From assembly GCA_037893225.1 (NCBI GenBank), contig JAZGUH010000145.1, forward strand, positions 1,240,001-1,304,000: 64,000 bases of DNA. Direction: 5' to 3'. A program made the position numbers and the translations under genes. The DNA is from Hippasteria phrygiana. Taxonomy: Eukaryota; Echinodermata; Asteroidea; Valvatida; Goniasteridae. Of this stretch, positions 24,561 through 38,120 are shown piece by piece (the stretch's first letter is position 1; every line of letters starts with the position of its first letter). The notes beneath the pieces were generated by a model. That model was given only the letters and a program-made list of their open reading frames with translations. It had not been told where the DNA came from and did no database searches.

Positions 24561-25645
24561 CCATAGCATTGTAAACGTTTTCTTTCTTACCGGCCACTTT
24601 GGGTACTTTTAAACTTGGCAGACACTTACCCCAACTGCTCACAATGTGTGGCGAACTTTTACGTCATGATGACGTCATCACATGTCACGTGACGTCATCT
24701 TAAAGATGATTTTTCAAGGGCCCATATCTAGAGAGCCGTAGGTCCGATTGCCTTTAAACCTGGTATGTTGGTGGACCACCACGTGTTATAGATGAAAATT
24801 GACGTGACGTCATGATGACGTCATCATACGATTTTATAGTAATTTTAAAGTTTTTGAACCTTAAAGTTTCTTAAAGCCATATCTTATCAACAGAACATGC
24901 TAAATCAAAAATTCTTTTTGGAATAGCTTTGTTAGCTCCTATATTCTTTCACATGAATGGGAAAAATGTGTGACGTCATCATGACGTCATCAAAAATTGG
25001 CTTTTTTGAAACACATATAAGGGTATGTCCGATCGTCATAAAAATTACTGGGTAGGTAGATAATGCCACTAGCATGTAAAATCCAAAGTGACGTCATGAT
25101 GACGTCATCGGCTGATTTTCTATGAATTTTTAGTTTTATCCCAAATCCCATAGACTTTGTACACGAATTTTGTACGGGACACTTTGGTCACTAAACAACC
25201 TCAGAATTTGTAAATGTTTCAAATTTCATTGTGCTATTTAAATTTTATACTGTCGTTGATCAGATTGACTTCAATCTTGACAGGCCAAGACCACGTTGCA
25301 AATATTTGCTTTGACAAGTGCCGTCGTGATGACGTCATCATTGGTCACATGACATCATCTTAAAGGTGCATATTTTAAGCTCCTATATCTAGAGAACTGT
25401 ACTTAAGATTGCATCCATTCCTAGTATGCTAGTAGGCCAACTAGCATTACAGATGAAAATTGATGTGACGTCACGATGATTTTATAGCTTTGTTTAAATT
25501 TTCCAACTTTTAAGCAATATCTCTTCCACGGAACATGCAAATGTCGAAATTCCTTTTTGAAAACGTTTGTTTGGTCACATATACTTAAATATAAATGTGA
25601 ACAACGTAGCCTATGCAACATTCTAAGTGATGTAATAAAAAATGC

Positions 25646-25690
25646 GGAAAAGCCCTATGTTCTGTTCTTGCAACAGACATAGAAGTCTAG
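25646..25690 (+). mobile_element. Helitron-like 3' terminus
   Basis: GGAAAAGCC, an imperfect hairpin (CTATGTTCTGTT/AACAGACATAG), a short spacer and CTAG before T, with a short TTC run after it. Same hairpin type as 4,725-4,769. Confidence 0.5.
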
Positions 25691-25839
25691 TTTCTTCTTC
25701 TTTTAGTTCTGACCAAAATCCCATAGACTTTGCACACGAATTTTGTCGGCGGCACTTTAGGTCCTCAAAAACCTCAGATCATAACCAAACTTACCTCAAA
25801 CATAGACCCTATGCTGAAATTGCATGTCGAAGAGTGACG

Positions 25840-26845
25840 TCATGATGACGTCATCACGTGTCACGTGACGTCATCTTAAAGGTGCGTTTTTCAAGGGCCC
25901 ATATCTAGAGAACGGTAGGTCCGATTTCCTTTAAACCTGGTATGTTGGTAGGCTAGCTCGTGTTATAGATGAAAATTGAGGTGACGTCATGGTGACGTCA
26001 TCATACGATTTTATAGTAATTTTTAAGTTTTTGAACTTCAAAGTTTCTTAAAGCCATATCTCATCAACAGAACATGCTAAATTCAAAATTCTTTTTGTAA
26101 TAGCTTTGTTAGCTCCTATATTCTTTCACATAAATGTGAAAAATGTGTGACGTCATCATGACGTCATCAAAAATATGCTTTTTTGAAACACATATAAGGG
26201 TACGTCCGATCGTCATAAAAATTAGTGGGCAGGTAGATAGTGCTACTAGCATGTAAAATCCGAGGTGACGTCATGATGACGTCATCGGCTGATTTTCTAT
26301 GAATTTTTTAGTTCTATCCCAAATCCCATAGACTTTGTACACTAATTTTGTAAGAGCCTCTTTGGTCACTAAACAACCTCAGATCTTAATCAGGCTTAAC
26401 ACAAACAAAGACCCTGAGCTGAAAATGTATGCCGAAACGTGACGTCATGATGACGTCATCACGTGTCATGTGACGTCATCTTAAAGGTGCATTTTGGAAG
26501 GGCCCATATCTAGAGAACGTTACCTCCGATTGCCTTCAAACCAGGTATGTTGGTATGGTAGATCGTGTTATAGATGAAAATTGAGGTGACGTCATGATGA
26601 CGTCATCATACGATTTTACAGTAATATTAAAGTTTTTGAACTTCAAAGTTTCTTAAAGCCATATCTCATCAACAGAACATGCTAAATTCAAAATTCTTTT
26701 TGTAATAGCTTTGTTAGCTCCTATATTCTTTCACATAAATGTGAAAAATGTGTGACGTCATCATGACGTCATCAAAAATATGCTTTTTTGAAACACATAT
26801 AAGGGTAGGGACGATCGTTATAAAAATTAGTGTGCAGGTAGATAG
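25840..26845. repeat. ~605-bp satellite units, array end
   Basis: One complete and one partial unit. The partial unit breaks off at about 26,846 in the middle of 'AGGTAGATAGT' and switches directly to the tail of a 401-bp unit that leads into LINE copy B. This is a recombination-type junction between two satellite families. Confidence 0.8.
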
Positions 26846-27040
26846 TATACACTGAATTTTTCTCTCCCTAATTCCAAAATTTCATGATCGTGGCTCACTC
26901 AAGTAAGAAATAACAGCCATTTGAATATTTAGACCAAATTCAATATAACACAAAGGAATTCTGGGAGGGCGGATAACCATGGCTTAAATGTACATGCTGT
27001 TTATAAAAAGGGTTGATTTATAGTCTTTTTTCAAGTCGCT

Positions 27041-27715
27041 AATCACAGGTAGCTGTGGACGGTCGTACATTTTTGCTCTCTGTGCTTTTCACCGTTTTCT
27101 AGCGTTTTTCGAGTGGCGTTTTGCCCATTTTTTGCAGGGTTGGTGTATTTCAGGTCATAGACCACCCTGGTCATTCTTTTCGCTCTTTTTTTTGTATATC
27201 CGTTGAGTTTTTAGAGGGTTTTGAGGATAGTTTTGGTTGCTGCTGTGGTGTATACGTTCTACACACAGCAGCGTTTCTTTTGTTTGCACGTAGGGCTTGT
27301 GGCAGTGCACAGCCTAACGTAGCCTTTGTTAAGCCTTTTTTGTTCAGTGCACAGCCCCCGGTCTTCGGTTACGTAAGCATCCGGAGTACTGTGTGGGCTG
27401 TGTTATTTCCTTTCAATAGGCGGGCAAAGGTATTGCCTTCCTTTCTTTTTTCAGCACTGTCAAAGTAGACAGTGCCTGTAAATATATCTACATAATTATT
27501 AGCTTGTTCGCCTTGCTATCTGCAGTGAGATAGCAAGGTAGTTATTTCTTCCGGCACCAATACAAGTGTTATTGGTGCCATTTATTTATTTATAGAATTA
27601 TCCAAGTAGGATAATTTTATTGACTTACCGGACTAGGCAGTTGCTAGCCGGTAGTTTTTCCTACCCCAGTTGGGATTTGTTTTCATTTTGCTCTTCTGTT
27701 TTTCCTGTTTTCGGA
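27041..27715 (+). promoter_or_regulatory. LINE copy B 5' leader with conserved stem-loops
   Basis: The same series of hairpins as in copy A is present (GCACTGTC/GACAGTGC near 27,454; CCTTGCTATCT/AGATAGCAAGG near 27,511; GGCACCAA/TTGGTGCC near 27,553; TTATCC/GGATAA near 27,598; CCGG(A)CTAG/CTAGCCGG near 27,629). Differences from copy A fall mainly in loops and spacers. Confidence 0.55.
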
Positions 27716-29169
27716 ATGCCTTCACAAGCATTCACCCCCGGCGCCTCCGAGCCTTCGAACTGAAAGTCGATGGCAAAGAGGCGCCTAGTGAAGTTTTCAA
27801 GGTCCTCCGAGAGGTCGGGGTAATCCCCAAAGACCACTTGGAGGCCTTGCAACCTCTTCCTGGCGGCAGATTTGATGTCACTTTCAAATCTGCCGCATTA
27901 GCCCAACGTTTTGGGCCAGTTTTGGCAGAGCGTCCCGGTTGCCAGGTTTCATCCTTTGGCGCCGTGACGCTCGTCACCGTCAAGTTTGTGGAGGTGGACT
28001 TGGATGACAATGTCGTCCGGTCCATCCTCTCACGCTACGGGAAGGTTCAAAAGGGTAGGTTTCAAACCTACCCGGATGAGCCTTCCGTATTTACTGGCAC
28101 CCGGCAGTACCTCATGTCGGATGTCAAGTCAATTCCATCGGTTCTCCGCATCGGGAACCGCAACGCCTGGGTGTCCCACTTGGGACAGACCAGGACTTGT
28201 GCCCGATGCGGGGACCCCGGCCACACGGCCAATAAATGTAACACCGTGCGGTGTTACAAGTGTTTGGAGGTGGGACACACTTCCTCCGAGTGTCCAAACT
28301 CGGTCAAGTGTACATTTTGCGGGGAGGTGGGGCACAACTTCCAGCGGTGCCCCAAATCATACGCCACCAAAGTTAAGCCCACCAAACGGTGGGCCGATGT
28401 AGTGGTGCAGGAGCAAACTGTTCCTGCACCACCCCCTAGTCAGGAGCCGTCCGCTGCGCCTGCTCCCGCATCTGCGCAGGCAGGCAAATCGGAGGGCTCT
28501 CCGTCCGGTTCGTCTTCGTCTGGTTCGTCTTCGTCTGGTTCGTCTTCTTCTGGTTCGTCCTCGTCTGCGGACACTATTTCTGGGAACGAAACTCCCCAGC
28601 TGTCGCGTTTTCAGTTGCCTCGGGCATCCTGTATTGGATGCTCGAGGATCGTAGGTCCTTTTCAGGCGCGCTCCGAGTGGAATTGTTTCCACTGTGAGCG
28701 TGCAATCATTAGGACCACCAGTTTCAGCCTTGTCGGTTGTGCCGGGTGTACGGGCGTCAATTCGCAGCCCACTTTGGTCTGCGATAAGCCCGCGTGCCTG
28801 GAGGCCGCGACCGATAGGGTTAATCCTTTTGTTTTATCGAGAGGAAGGAGGAAGAAGACGAAGAGGGCCCGTCCCTCTTCAGATTCGGACTCCCCATCCT
28901 CCGGGCTAAGTCCCCAGAAACGTCCTTCTGGGAAACTCCCATCCAGACTCTCCGAATCTTCGGAATCGGAGGAGGATGGACCCGGGGTGGGGGATCCTCC
29001 TCCGCTCTCAGCACTAATCCCTCAAGAGGAGATTGCTTCTCCTCCTGAGCTTAGCCTGTCTGACTCCTCGGAGTCGGACATTGACGAGCAGGGTGGAGAT
29101 GAGGACGATTTTTTGTCCTCGGCAGAATCTCCCCCTAGCCCAACCCCTGGGGCGGAATCGCCCCCTTAG
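27716..29169 (+). pseudogene. LINE ORF1, copy B, start frameshifted
   Basis: The native ATG is at 27,716, but the cytosine run at 27,735-27,739 has five bases where copy A has six. The native start therefore runs into a stop within a short distance. The rest of ORF1 is open in the correct frame to 29,169 (an upstream ATG at 27,670 is in that frame but adds a non-native hydrophobic leader). The three zinc knuckles and the four-pair cysteine cluster are intact. A Gly-Ser repeat (four GSSSS-like units, about 28,506-28,566) is expanded relative to copy A. Confidence 0.8.
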
Positions 29170-29194
29170 ATTTTTTTGATCCAAAACTCACAAT

Positions 29195-32100
29195 ATGGTC
29201 GCAATTCTTACACTTAATGTAAATGGCATGCGCGATCCCGTAAAGAGGAGACAAGTTTTTGCGTTGTGTGGAGATTATGATATTTCCTGTCTTCAGGAAT
29301 GTCATATCTCCTCCAACTCTGATTTAGCTGCTTGGCAGGCAGAATGGAAGGGCAGGATGTTTGCCAGTTTTGGCACATCCACATCCTGTGGTACCATCAT
29401 CCTTCTGCCTGCTAAAAGCCACTTTGTTTTTTCTGATCCTTCCTTCGATACTGAGGGGAGGATCGTTTCTGGTATTTTGCGTGATCCTGGCAGCGGGTCG
29501 GATGTGCGCCTTTGCACAATTTATGCCCCCACCAATCCAAGGTCACGCCGTCTCTTCTTTGCAGGATTAGGTACATACCTGACAGGTAACTTTCCCGTTG
29601 TCCTCGCGGGAGATTTTAATTGCGTTTTAGATGTTGTGTTAGACCACCGAGGTTCCGATAACACACGTTGTGGAATCGGGGCCAAGGAGCTCGAACATCT
29701 GCTATCTGATTTTTGCCTTCGAGACTGCTGGCGGTCTCTTAACCCGTCTAACTTTTCCTATACCTGGCGCAATGCAGCGAACACACTTTCCAGCCGGCTG
29801 GACCGTATTTACGTGTCGAACCCGGTTGATTTTGTGTCGTGCCAGCATAGGCCCTGTTATTTTAGTGACCATGAATGTGTAGTTTTGGATTTTCCTTTAC
29901 CGGCGAAAGCACGTGTTGGTGGAGGTTTTTGGAAATGTAATGTTTCCGTCCTTGCCGACTCGGGTTTTCAACGGGAATTTCGTTGTGCTTATGCGGGTTG
30001 GCGGACTCTCAAGGAGGGCTTTGACAACGAGCTCCTCTGGTGGGAGGACGTCAAATCCCGCATAAAGCGTTTTATTATTTCCTTTTCTTGTCGTTTGGCA
30101 AGAAAGAAGCGGAAGCGTAGGGAGTCACTTTTGTCTTCCCTGCGCTCCGTTACTTCTGATCTAGATGCCGGGAAGTGTGATGCTGACACTCTTTCCCGGC
30201 ATAACGAAATAAAGGAGGCCCTTCAAGAATTGGACGACTTCGAAGCGGAGGGTGCCCGGATCCGCTCGCGGGTTCGGGAACTCGAGGAAGGGGAGAAGCC
30301 GTCCAAATATTTTTTTCATCTGGAATAATCCCAGGCTCAGAAGAAAGTTATTTCCTCCGTCCGTAACTCACGGGGAGACATAATTACATCTTCCGGTGGA
30401 ATTTCAACCGTGTATCGAGATTTCTTTCTCGACCTTTTTTCTGAAGAGCCTGTGGAGGTTGACTCACAGGGACCTTTTCTTGAATCTTTGTCTACACTTG
30501 TAGATGAAGAGAGCCGCATTGACTTAGACAGTCCACTTGCATTGTCTGAGCTCGATGCGGCCCTTCATAGCATGACCAACGGTAAGACTCCCGGAGGGAA
30601 CGGCCTGCCCAAGGAATTCTATGTGATTTTTTGGGACATGGTCGGTCCTGATCTTCTCGGGGTCTTCCGGTCTGCATTTGCACTGCATCATTTAGGTGAT
30701 TCCCAACGTTTGGGAATCATCACACTTTTGGAGAAGGGTGGGGATCAGCTTGATCCCAAAAACAAGCGCCCCATCTCTCTCCTTAATGTTGATTATAAGA
30801 TCCTGTCGAAGGCCTTGTGCCTCCGTTTGGGTAATGTTTTACCTGAAATGGTAGGTCAATTTCAGACTTGTGGCGTCAAGGGGAGGTCCATCCATGATAA
30901 TATCAGACTCCTTCGGGATCTGGTAGCATACGTGGATGGAAGGAACCTTGACTGCCTCGTTATTTCCCTCGACCAGCAGAAGGCCTTCGACAGGGTCAAT
31001 TGGGATTTCCTTTTTAAGGTCCTAGACCAATTTGGTTTTGGGCCGAATTTCCGGCACTGGATTAAACTGTTATACACAGATATATCCAGTGCAGTCTTGG
31101 TGAATGGGGTTGTTTCCGACCCTTTTTTAGTCACGAGGGGTGTAAGGCAAGGTTGCCCTCTCTCCCCTCTTCTATATGTCCTTTTTATTGAGCCTTTTGC
31201 TCAGGCAGTCCTCAATGATCGCCGCGTGACTGGTTTGGCAATGCCCGGGGCCAATGGCTTGCAATGCAAAGTGTTGCAGTACGCTGACGACACGACCTGC
31301 ATTGTAAGGGATTGCCAATCTCTCAGGCGGCTTTTTGGGATCATTGATGATTTTTCGCGTGCGAGCGGGTCTCGCTTAAATCTCGCCAAGTCGAAAGGCT
31401 TGGTCTTTGGCTTATGGCCCGATTGCCTTCCCGATCTGGTCCCTATTCAGTGGACCACCGACCCGATCAAGATCAACGGTGTCTGGGTTGGCAAGGGGGA
31501 CATGGGCCCTTTTAATTGGAAAGCGCGGCTTCCAAAACTGCAGTCCTCTTTGGACGGCTGGAAAAGGGGGACGTTTTCCCTCTTAGGTAAGGTATTGCTG
31601 GTCAATACCTTAATTCTATCACCTTTGTTTTTTCTGGCTCCGGTTTATCCACTTCCACTTGCAGTGGAGCGGACTATAAACCGAGCTATTTTTTCCTTCA
31701 TTTGGTCAGGCAAGACTGAACTCGTCCGGAGGACAGTTCTTGTCCAGTCCCTAGCCAAGGGCGGGTTGGGTGTTACCAACCTCCGCGACAAATGTGACGC
31801 CTTTTTCGTTCTTGGGGTAAAGGCCTTGTTGGGCGATGGGGGCCCACCCTGGAGATTTTTTTCTCTAAACTGGGTGGCCTTGTCGCTCCGACGGGTCTTT
31901 CCGCCGAATTGGTGGCGGAACGATGTTCCTCAGCTTTTTCGCCCACGGGCTATTATAAGCAGTTTTGCAAGCTGGTCTTGCTGGCTGTTGAGATTTCCCC
32001 GGACATTGATTGGGGGCCGGCATCGGTTCGCAGTCTTTGTGAGCTTTTTGCGGGCCAACATCCCAATCAGCGTCCGGCTTGTAACATTTCTGACACCGGT

Positions 32101-32646
32101 CAGATTTTTAAAGTTTGTCATGCCTCCAATTTGAGCAACCGCCTTCGGGACTTAAATTGGAGGATCGTTTGGGGGGCACTTAAGACTTCTCAACGTCTTC
32201 ATCGCTGGGGTATAGGGGATGGCAAGTGCCCTCGGGTCGGCTGTGCCGCTCCCGAGTCACTTTGTCATACATTTTGGGACTGTTCTTTCGTTTATCATTT
32301 GTGGGCTTGGGTTGAGCATCTTGGATGTAAAGCACAAGCCCGACAATTTTCTCTTACACGTTCCTGTGTCCTCTACGGGTCTGGTGTGGACACTAGCCCG
32401 GAGTCCCTTTTGATTTGGTTTTTGATTTGCACGGTGAGGTGGCTGGTTTGGCGTTCGCGTTGCGAGACATTGTATGATGGATCCCGACAGGACGCCGACC
32501 AGGTACTTCTCCGTGTCAAGGGTTCACTTAAGGCACGGCTCCAAGCAGACTTTGCCCGGCTGGACCGGACAAAGTTTCGCACCACTTGGTGCGTGCGGGG
32601 AGCCGTCTGTACTGTCAGAGACGACCGATTGGTATTTCACCTTTAA
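29195..32646 (+). pseudogene. LINE ORF2, copy B, nonsense and frameshift
   Basis: The first 377 codons (endonuclease and linker) are open, then TAA at 30,326-30,328 replaces a serine codon of copy A. The reverse transcriptase region including YADD continues in the same frame to about 31,930. There a 1-bp loss (CAGC instead of CACGC) shifts the frame, and the C-terminal zinc-finger region continues in another frame to 32,646. It cannot encode a full replicase. Confidence 0.9.
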
Positions 32647-32990
32647 AGTCCCCTGAAGTCATTTTATGGAGCTTCTGTCTCCCGTCTTTTTTCTGAACTA
32701 ATTTGTTCACATGTTTTGCTTGTTCTTATACGTCTTGTTTACTGCTTGTTCCTTGTGATATTTTAGTTCACCGTTTTGGTTGAAGACAGGGGGGGTCGTA
32801 CCCCCTCATGGTAATGCATGGGTAGCGAGGCTACACTGTCTTCGTGTAATGTGCTTGTTTAGTGTTTGTTTTTTGATGTTCAAATGTAGTCAGGGGTAGG
32901 GGGGCTCGAAGCCTCACGTATCTAGGTATAGCGTGGCTATCCTACCCCGGGGACTTTAGAAGTCCCCGAAACTTAAAAATAGGTATCCGA
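32647..32990 (+). other. LINE copy B 3' untranslated region
   Basis: Almost identical to 10,951-11,290, with the same inverted repeats. The boundary with the duplicated module is approximate. Confidence 0.55.
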
Positions 32991-34956
32991 AACCGTGCGT
33001 AACGTTTCGCTAACTTCCTAATCATGCAGAATCAAGCCTAACAAAGTACGTACATACGCTGCAGATGCCAAATTTCCACACACGTATAGTCTGCAACAAC
33101 AAAATCTATCCGTACATGCGAGATTCGCCGTTTAGAGCTGGAAGGACTTACATTGGGTTCACAGCGGTTTTTGTTTGGAGCGCCGACATCTTCCGTTTCC
33201 CTGAATATATCAACCAAACACTCACCCAAAATGCAGAGTAGTCATTCATGCAGCGACTGATCCCCTCAAAATGAGAATACGATCAAGTTAAACCCGAAAA
33301 ACATTTTTCGTGCAACCCGGAGCATGCACAAACGAGCTGTGCATATATTATAGTAGCGGATTCTTAAACATGACATGGATACATGTTTGCGTATATCGGC
33401 CAGCGGCACTGTGCGCGCCTCGGGGCTCAACGGGTGCCTCTTGGAGTTGGACGTGAAATTCGACTTTTCGTCTGGCTCGTATTTGAACCTTAGTGTCTGC
33501 ACCTTAATCCTCGAACTCTACTTGTATCTCAAGTGACGTATCTATCATTTTGGATGCTGTTGTAAGGGTGAAACCGGATGCTTTTGTTGAGACTTCAGAT
33601 ACATATTCAGAAAAACCACACGATCACTGCAGACGACCTTAGACGCTACTATGGGCAGCGTTTAAAAAGGCGATAGAGGGTCCAATCATGGAGGAAGTTC
33701 AGTAGGACAGCAACATGTTTCAATTTGGTGGTCCAGATATTCAGGTAAGCATGTCGAAAATTGCGAGATTTTACTTTAATATTCCGCACCAGCATGGTTC
33801 AGAAGCAGCGAAATCTTGGAAAATAAACCAACCCTGCTTGTCTAAATATGTGGCACTACGTGTTATTTTTAAAGATTTATCTCCTAAATATTTGTGAAAT
33901 ATGAGATAGAAATTTACATAGTACAAAATATATATATGAACACTCTACATGTACATTACTAAAAGAAATTTGTGACCATACACTGCCAATAATACATGTA
34001 GGCCTAAAGTCAAAACAAATTAACATGTTTTTCCTCTATTTAGCAGTGCAAATTCTCCAACAAAAGCCTCAAATTTATGTGATTACACAATTCTGAACAT
34101 GAATAATTGCAGATAAATGCTTTGACATGTTGGACAGACATTTTCAACACAACTTGAACAAGTTGTTGTTGGGGAGTGAGTTATGCCCCTATACTAGTCT
34201 TGTCTCAGAAAAGTTACAACCCAGTCTGCAAGTATAGGGCCTACATGTAGTACATCTGTACAAATTATAAACCCAACGAGCTAGTCAGAAACAGCGAAAT
34301 CTTGGAAATTAACCAACCCTGCTTGTCTAAATATGTGCCACAACCTGTTACTTCAAGATTTATCTCCTAAATATTTGTGGAAAATAAGACTCACATTTAC
34401 TGTACATGTATGTGAACACTGTAGTGAAAATTCCCCAACAAAATTACAAAATTCTGAGGAGAGATTTTACTTTAATACCCTACCAGTATGGGTCAGAAAC
34501 ACAGAAATCTTGGGAAATAACCAACCCTGTTTGTCTAAGTATGTGGCACAACTTATTTCAAGATTTATTTCCTAAAGATTTGTGGAAAATGAGACAGAAA
34601 TTTACATATGTACATGTACATGTACATGTATGTAAACACTGTAGTACATGTACATTAATTTCTGACCAGACACTGCCAAGAATAATTAGGCTATGTATAG
34701 TGAACACAAACTGTTTTCCTCTATTTAGCAGTGAAAATTCCCCAACAAAAGCCTCCAACTAAAGGCTGTGCCATATGATGACACGATTATGAAGAGAGAT
34801 TTTACTTTCAAACCCCCACCAACTGAATAAACTGAAGAGTTTGATGTCTAAAATACAAACATTGTCACGTATAATACTGCAATATTTTGGCAATGCTTTG
34901 CCATGTTGCATATGCATTTTCAACGCAACTTTAAAGAGTTGTTTTTGGGGAGTGAG

Positions 34957-37900
34957 ATATGCCCCTACTTGTCTCAGAGAAGTTAATTATTATTATTATA
35001 CACAGCCTAGTCTGCAAGTTGGGCCTGGGGGCATGCATGTATCTGTACAAATTATAAACCTAACCAGCTCACCCTGAACCCCAGATAAAAAACCCAAAAC
35101 ACAACACATGAATAAAATATAGAAATACACAGGGGACAATTTTTATTGTTCCTTATTTCAGATTTGATGACAGCATGTACATTTGTCAGTGAAGATGGCA
35201 GTGGATCAAACAGAATTGAGCTGCAGTACCTAACTTTTGCCATATCTTAAGAACTTTATTCAACACTTTCTTTAATAAACCACCTTTTGTGTACTTACAG
35301 ACAGCAATATTGAACAAATGGAAGTCAGACTTTTGCAATTGAAATGTACAGTGATATGGTACAAATAAGCGATGGGTTTCACATGTAACATTGACACCAG
35401 TGTCTATGTTACATGTAAAATCCACAAAAATTCATATTTTATGCCTCATATTTACTGAAGAGGTCTGATTTTCATATCTTTTCATTAGAGATATATATCC
35501 TTAACAAGTTTGTAAAATGTAGACATGTTCAAGGCAAATCAATTGAAATATGTCAGAAAATGTATTTTTGTTTCACATGTAACACGGACACCATATTTTT
35601 TTCATTTACGGAATGACCCATAAGCCTATATCTACCAGCTTTCTTAGAAGAGTCGCACGTTTCATACCCTAATAAGACCTACTTATAAGTTCATAAAATT
35701 AGTAACAATTAGAAACATTAATTAATAAAAGCAGAGAGAATATAGTGACATTTTAAGGTACTGGTTTCACGTGTAACAGGATACAACATTTGGAGGAATG
35801 TCACACACACATTTTGACAATATATCTTCATCGAGTGTGAAAAAACAATCCAAAGAATCCTTTATTGGACTTGTGAAACTACTAATTGCAAATGTGCATG
35901 AACAACGTATCCAGATCAGGGAAAACTGATAAAGGTAGAAAATATATATTTTAGGGTTTAAATATTGCCCTTTTTGGCAAAATGTCACACTTTATGTACC
36001 CAACTCCATGGAATGAACCACATACATGTAGGTTTAACTCAATACACGTACATGTAAGCTCAATGTAATGTGGGCACATGAAAATAATATAATTGAAAAC
36101 AAGATAAGAGATGGTAGCTGAATATTAAACCTAATCATGTAAATGATATCTTAACCATAAAAGTCCTCAATTCTCAGTAGATGATTTTTCACACACCCTA
36201 GGAGATTATTAGGGTAATGGTTTGTATGCAATCTGTTTAGACTATAAGAAAATATACTTTAAAAGAAAACAAAGCAGACTGTACATACCTACATGTTGAT
36301 ATTTAATGGTGGCCGCATTAAATAGTTTTATTCCACCATGATTGTGTGCAGGGGGGGGGGGGGGGGCCTGTTATCAACTTGGATGAGAAATGTGCAGTAT
36401 GGTGATGATACCGTAACTTATAATACCACAGAGAACAATTCTTTTAAATATTATATTACTGAAAAGAGTAAAAAAATATAGAAATAAAATGAGGGCCAAT
36501 AGTAGTCATGTTAGGTTAACCCTACTATGGATTTTTGTTGAGATATGCCCCTACTTGTCTCAGAGAAGTTAATTATTATTATTATACACAGCCTAGTCTG
36601 CAAGTTGGGCCTGGGGGCATGCATGTATCTGTACAAATTATAAACCCAACCAGCTCACCCTGAACCCCAGATAAAAAACCCAAAACACAACACATGAATA
36701 AAATATAGAAATACACAGGGGACAATTTTTATTGTTCCTTATTTCAGATTTGATGACAGCATGTACATTTGTCAGTGAAGATGACAGTGGATCAAACAGA
36801 ATTGAGCTGCAGTACCTAACTTTTGCTATATCTTAAGAACTTTATTCAACACTTTCTTTAATAAACCACCTTTTGTGTACTTACAGACAGCAATATTGAA
36901 CAAATGGAAGTCAGACTTTTGCAATTGAAATTTACAGTGATATGGTACAAATAAGCGATGGGTTTCACATGTAACATTGACACCAGTGTCTATGTTACAT
37001 GTAAAATCCACAAACATTCATATTTTATGCGTCATATTTACTGAAGAGGTCTGATTTTCATATCTTTTCATTAGAGATGTATATCCTTAACTAGTTCATA
37101 AAATGCAGGCATGTTCAAGGCAAATCAATGGAAATATGTCAGAAAATGTGTTTTTGTTTCACATGTAACACGAACACCATATATTTTTCATTTACGGAAT
37201 GACCCATCAGCCTATATCTACCAGCTTTCTTAGAAGAGTCGCAAGTTTCATACCCTAATAAGACCTACTTATAAGTTTATAAAATTAGTAACAATTAGAC
37301 AAAAATAATAAAAGCAGAGAGAATATAATGACATTTTAAGGTACTGGTTTCACGTGTAACAGGACACCAAATTTGGAGGAATGTCACACATTTTGACAAT
37401 ATATCTTCATCGAGTGTGAAAAAACAATCCAAAGAATCCTTTATTGGATTTGTGAAACTACTAATTGCAAGTGTGCATGAACAACGTATCCAGATCAGGG
37501 AAAACTGATAAAGGTAGAAAATGTATATTTTAGGGTTTAAACATTGCCCTTTTTGGCAAAATGTCACACTTTATGTACCCAACTCCATGGAATGAACCAC
37601 ATCCATGTAGGTTTAACTCAATACACGTAAGCTCAATGTAATGTGGGCACATAAACATGATATAATTGAAAACAAGATTAGAGATGGTAGTTGAATATTA
37701 AACCTAATCATGTAAATGATATCTTAACCATAAAAGTCCTCAATTCTCAGTAGATGATTTTTCACACACCCTAGGAGATTATTAGGGTAATGGTTTGTAT
37801 GCAATCTGTTTAGACTATAAGAAAATAAATTTTAAAAGAAAACAAAGCAGACAGTACATACCTACATGTTGATATTTAATGGTAGCCGCATTAAATAGTT

Positions 37901-38120
37901 GTATTCCACCATGATTGTGTGCAGGGGGGGGGGGGGGGGGGGGGGTCCTGTTATCAACGTGGATGAGAAATGTGCAGTATGGTGATGATGCTGTAACTTA
38001 TAATACCACAGAGATTTTAAGACAGACAATTCTTTTAAATATTCTGAAAAGAGTAAATAGAATTAGAAATAGAATGAGGGCCAACAGTAGTCATGTTAGG
38101 TTAATCCTATTGTGGATTTT
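34957..38120. repeat. ~1.58-kb tandem duplication inside module copy 3
   Basis: Sequence starting 'GATATGCCCCTACTTGTCTC' at about 34,956 begins again at about 36,541, directly after 'GGATTTTTGTT' of the first unit. Both halves then proceed through the same landmarks to their own poly-G runs (36,351-36,366 and 37,923-37,945). Modules 1 and 2 have a single unit. The junction has only a few bases of homology. Confidence 0.85.

Larger units (their letters stand above)
16135..27040. repeat. Satellite block S2 (10.9 kb), TGACGTCA-dyad rich
   Basis: A mosaic of degenerate units (16,135-17,260), ~605-bp units (17,262-19,690; 20,941-22,900; 25,840-26,845), a segment shared with S3 (19,691-20,940), 401-bp units (23,520-24,560), TTC microsatellites (17,098-17,126 and 23,366-23,406) and several Helitron-like termini. 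It ends in a partial 401-bp unit (26,846-27,040) joined to the LINE at exactly the same base as in copy A. No protein-coding gene is supported; the recurring open frames track the repeat period. Confidence 0.85.
27041..32990 (+). mobile_element. Tx1-like non-LTR retrotransposon, copy B (inactivated)
   Basis: Colinear with copy A over its whole length, with the same 5' junction to satellite sequence and the same 3' flank. This argues for duplication of an already inserted element. It has lost coding capacity through a frameshift at the ORF1 start, a stop codon at 30,326-30,328 and a 1-bp deletion near 31,933. Confidence 0.9.

Noticed and set aside
16135..27040. Regular repeats as a CRISPR array
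   Set aside because: Monomers of 150-605 bp without unique spacers, in a eukaryotic genome.
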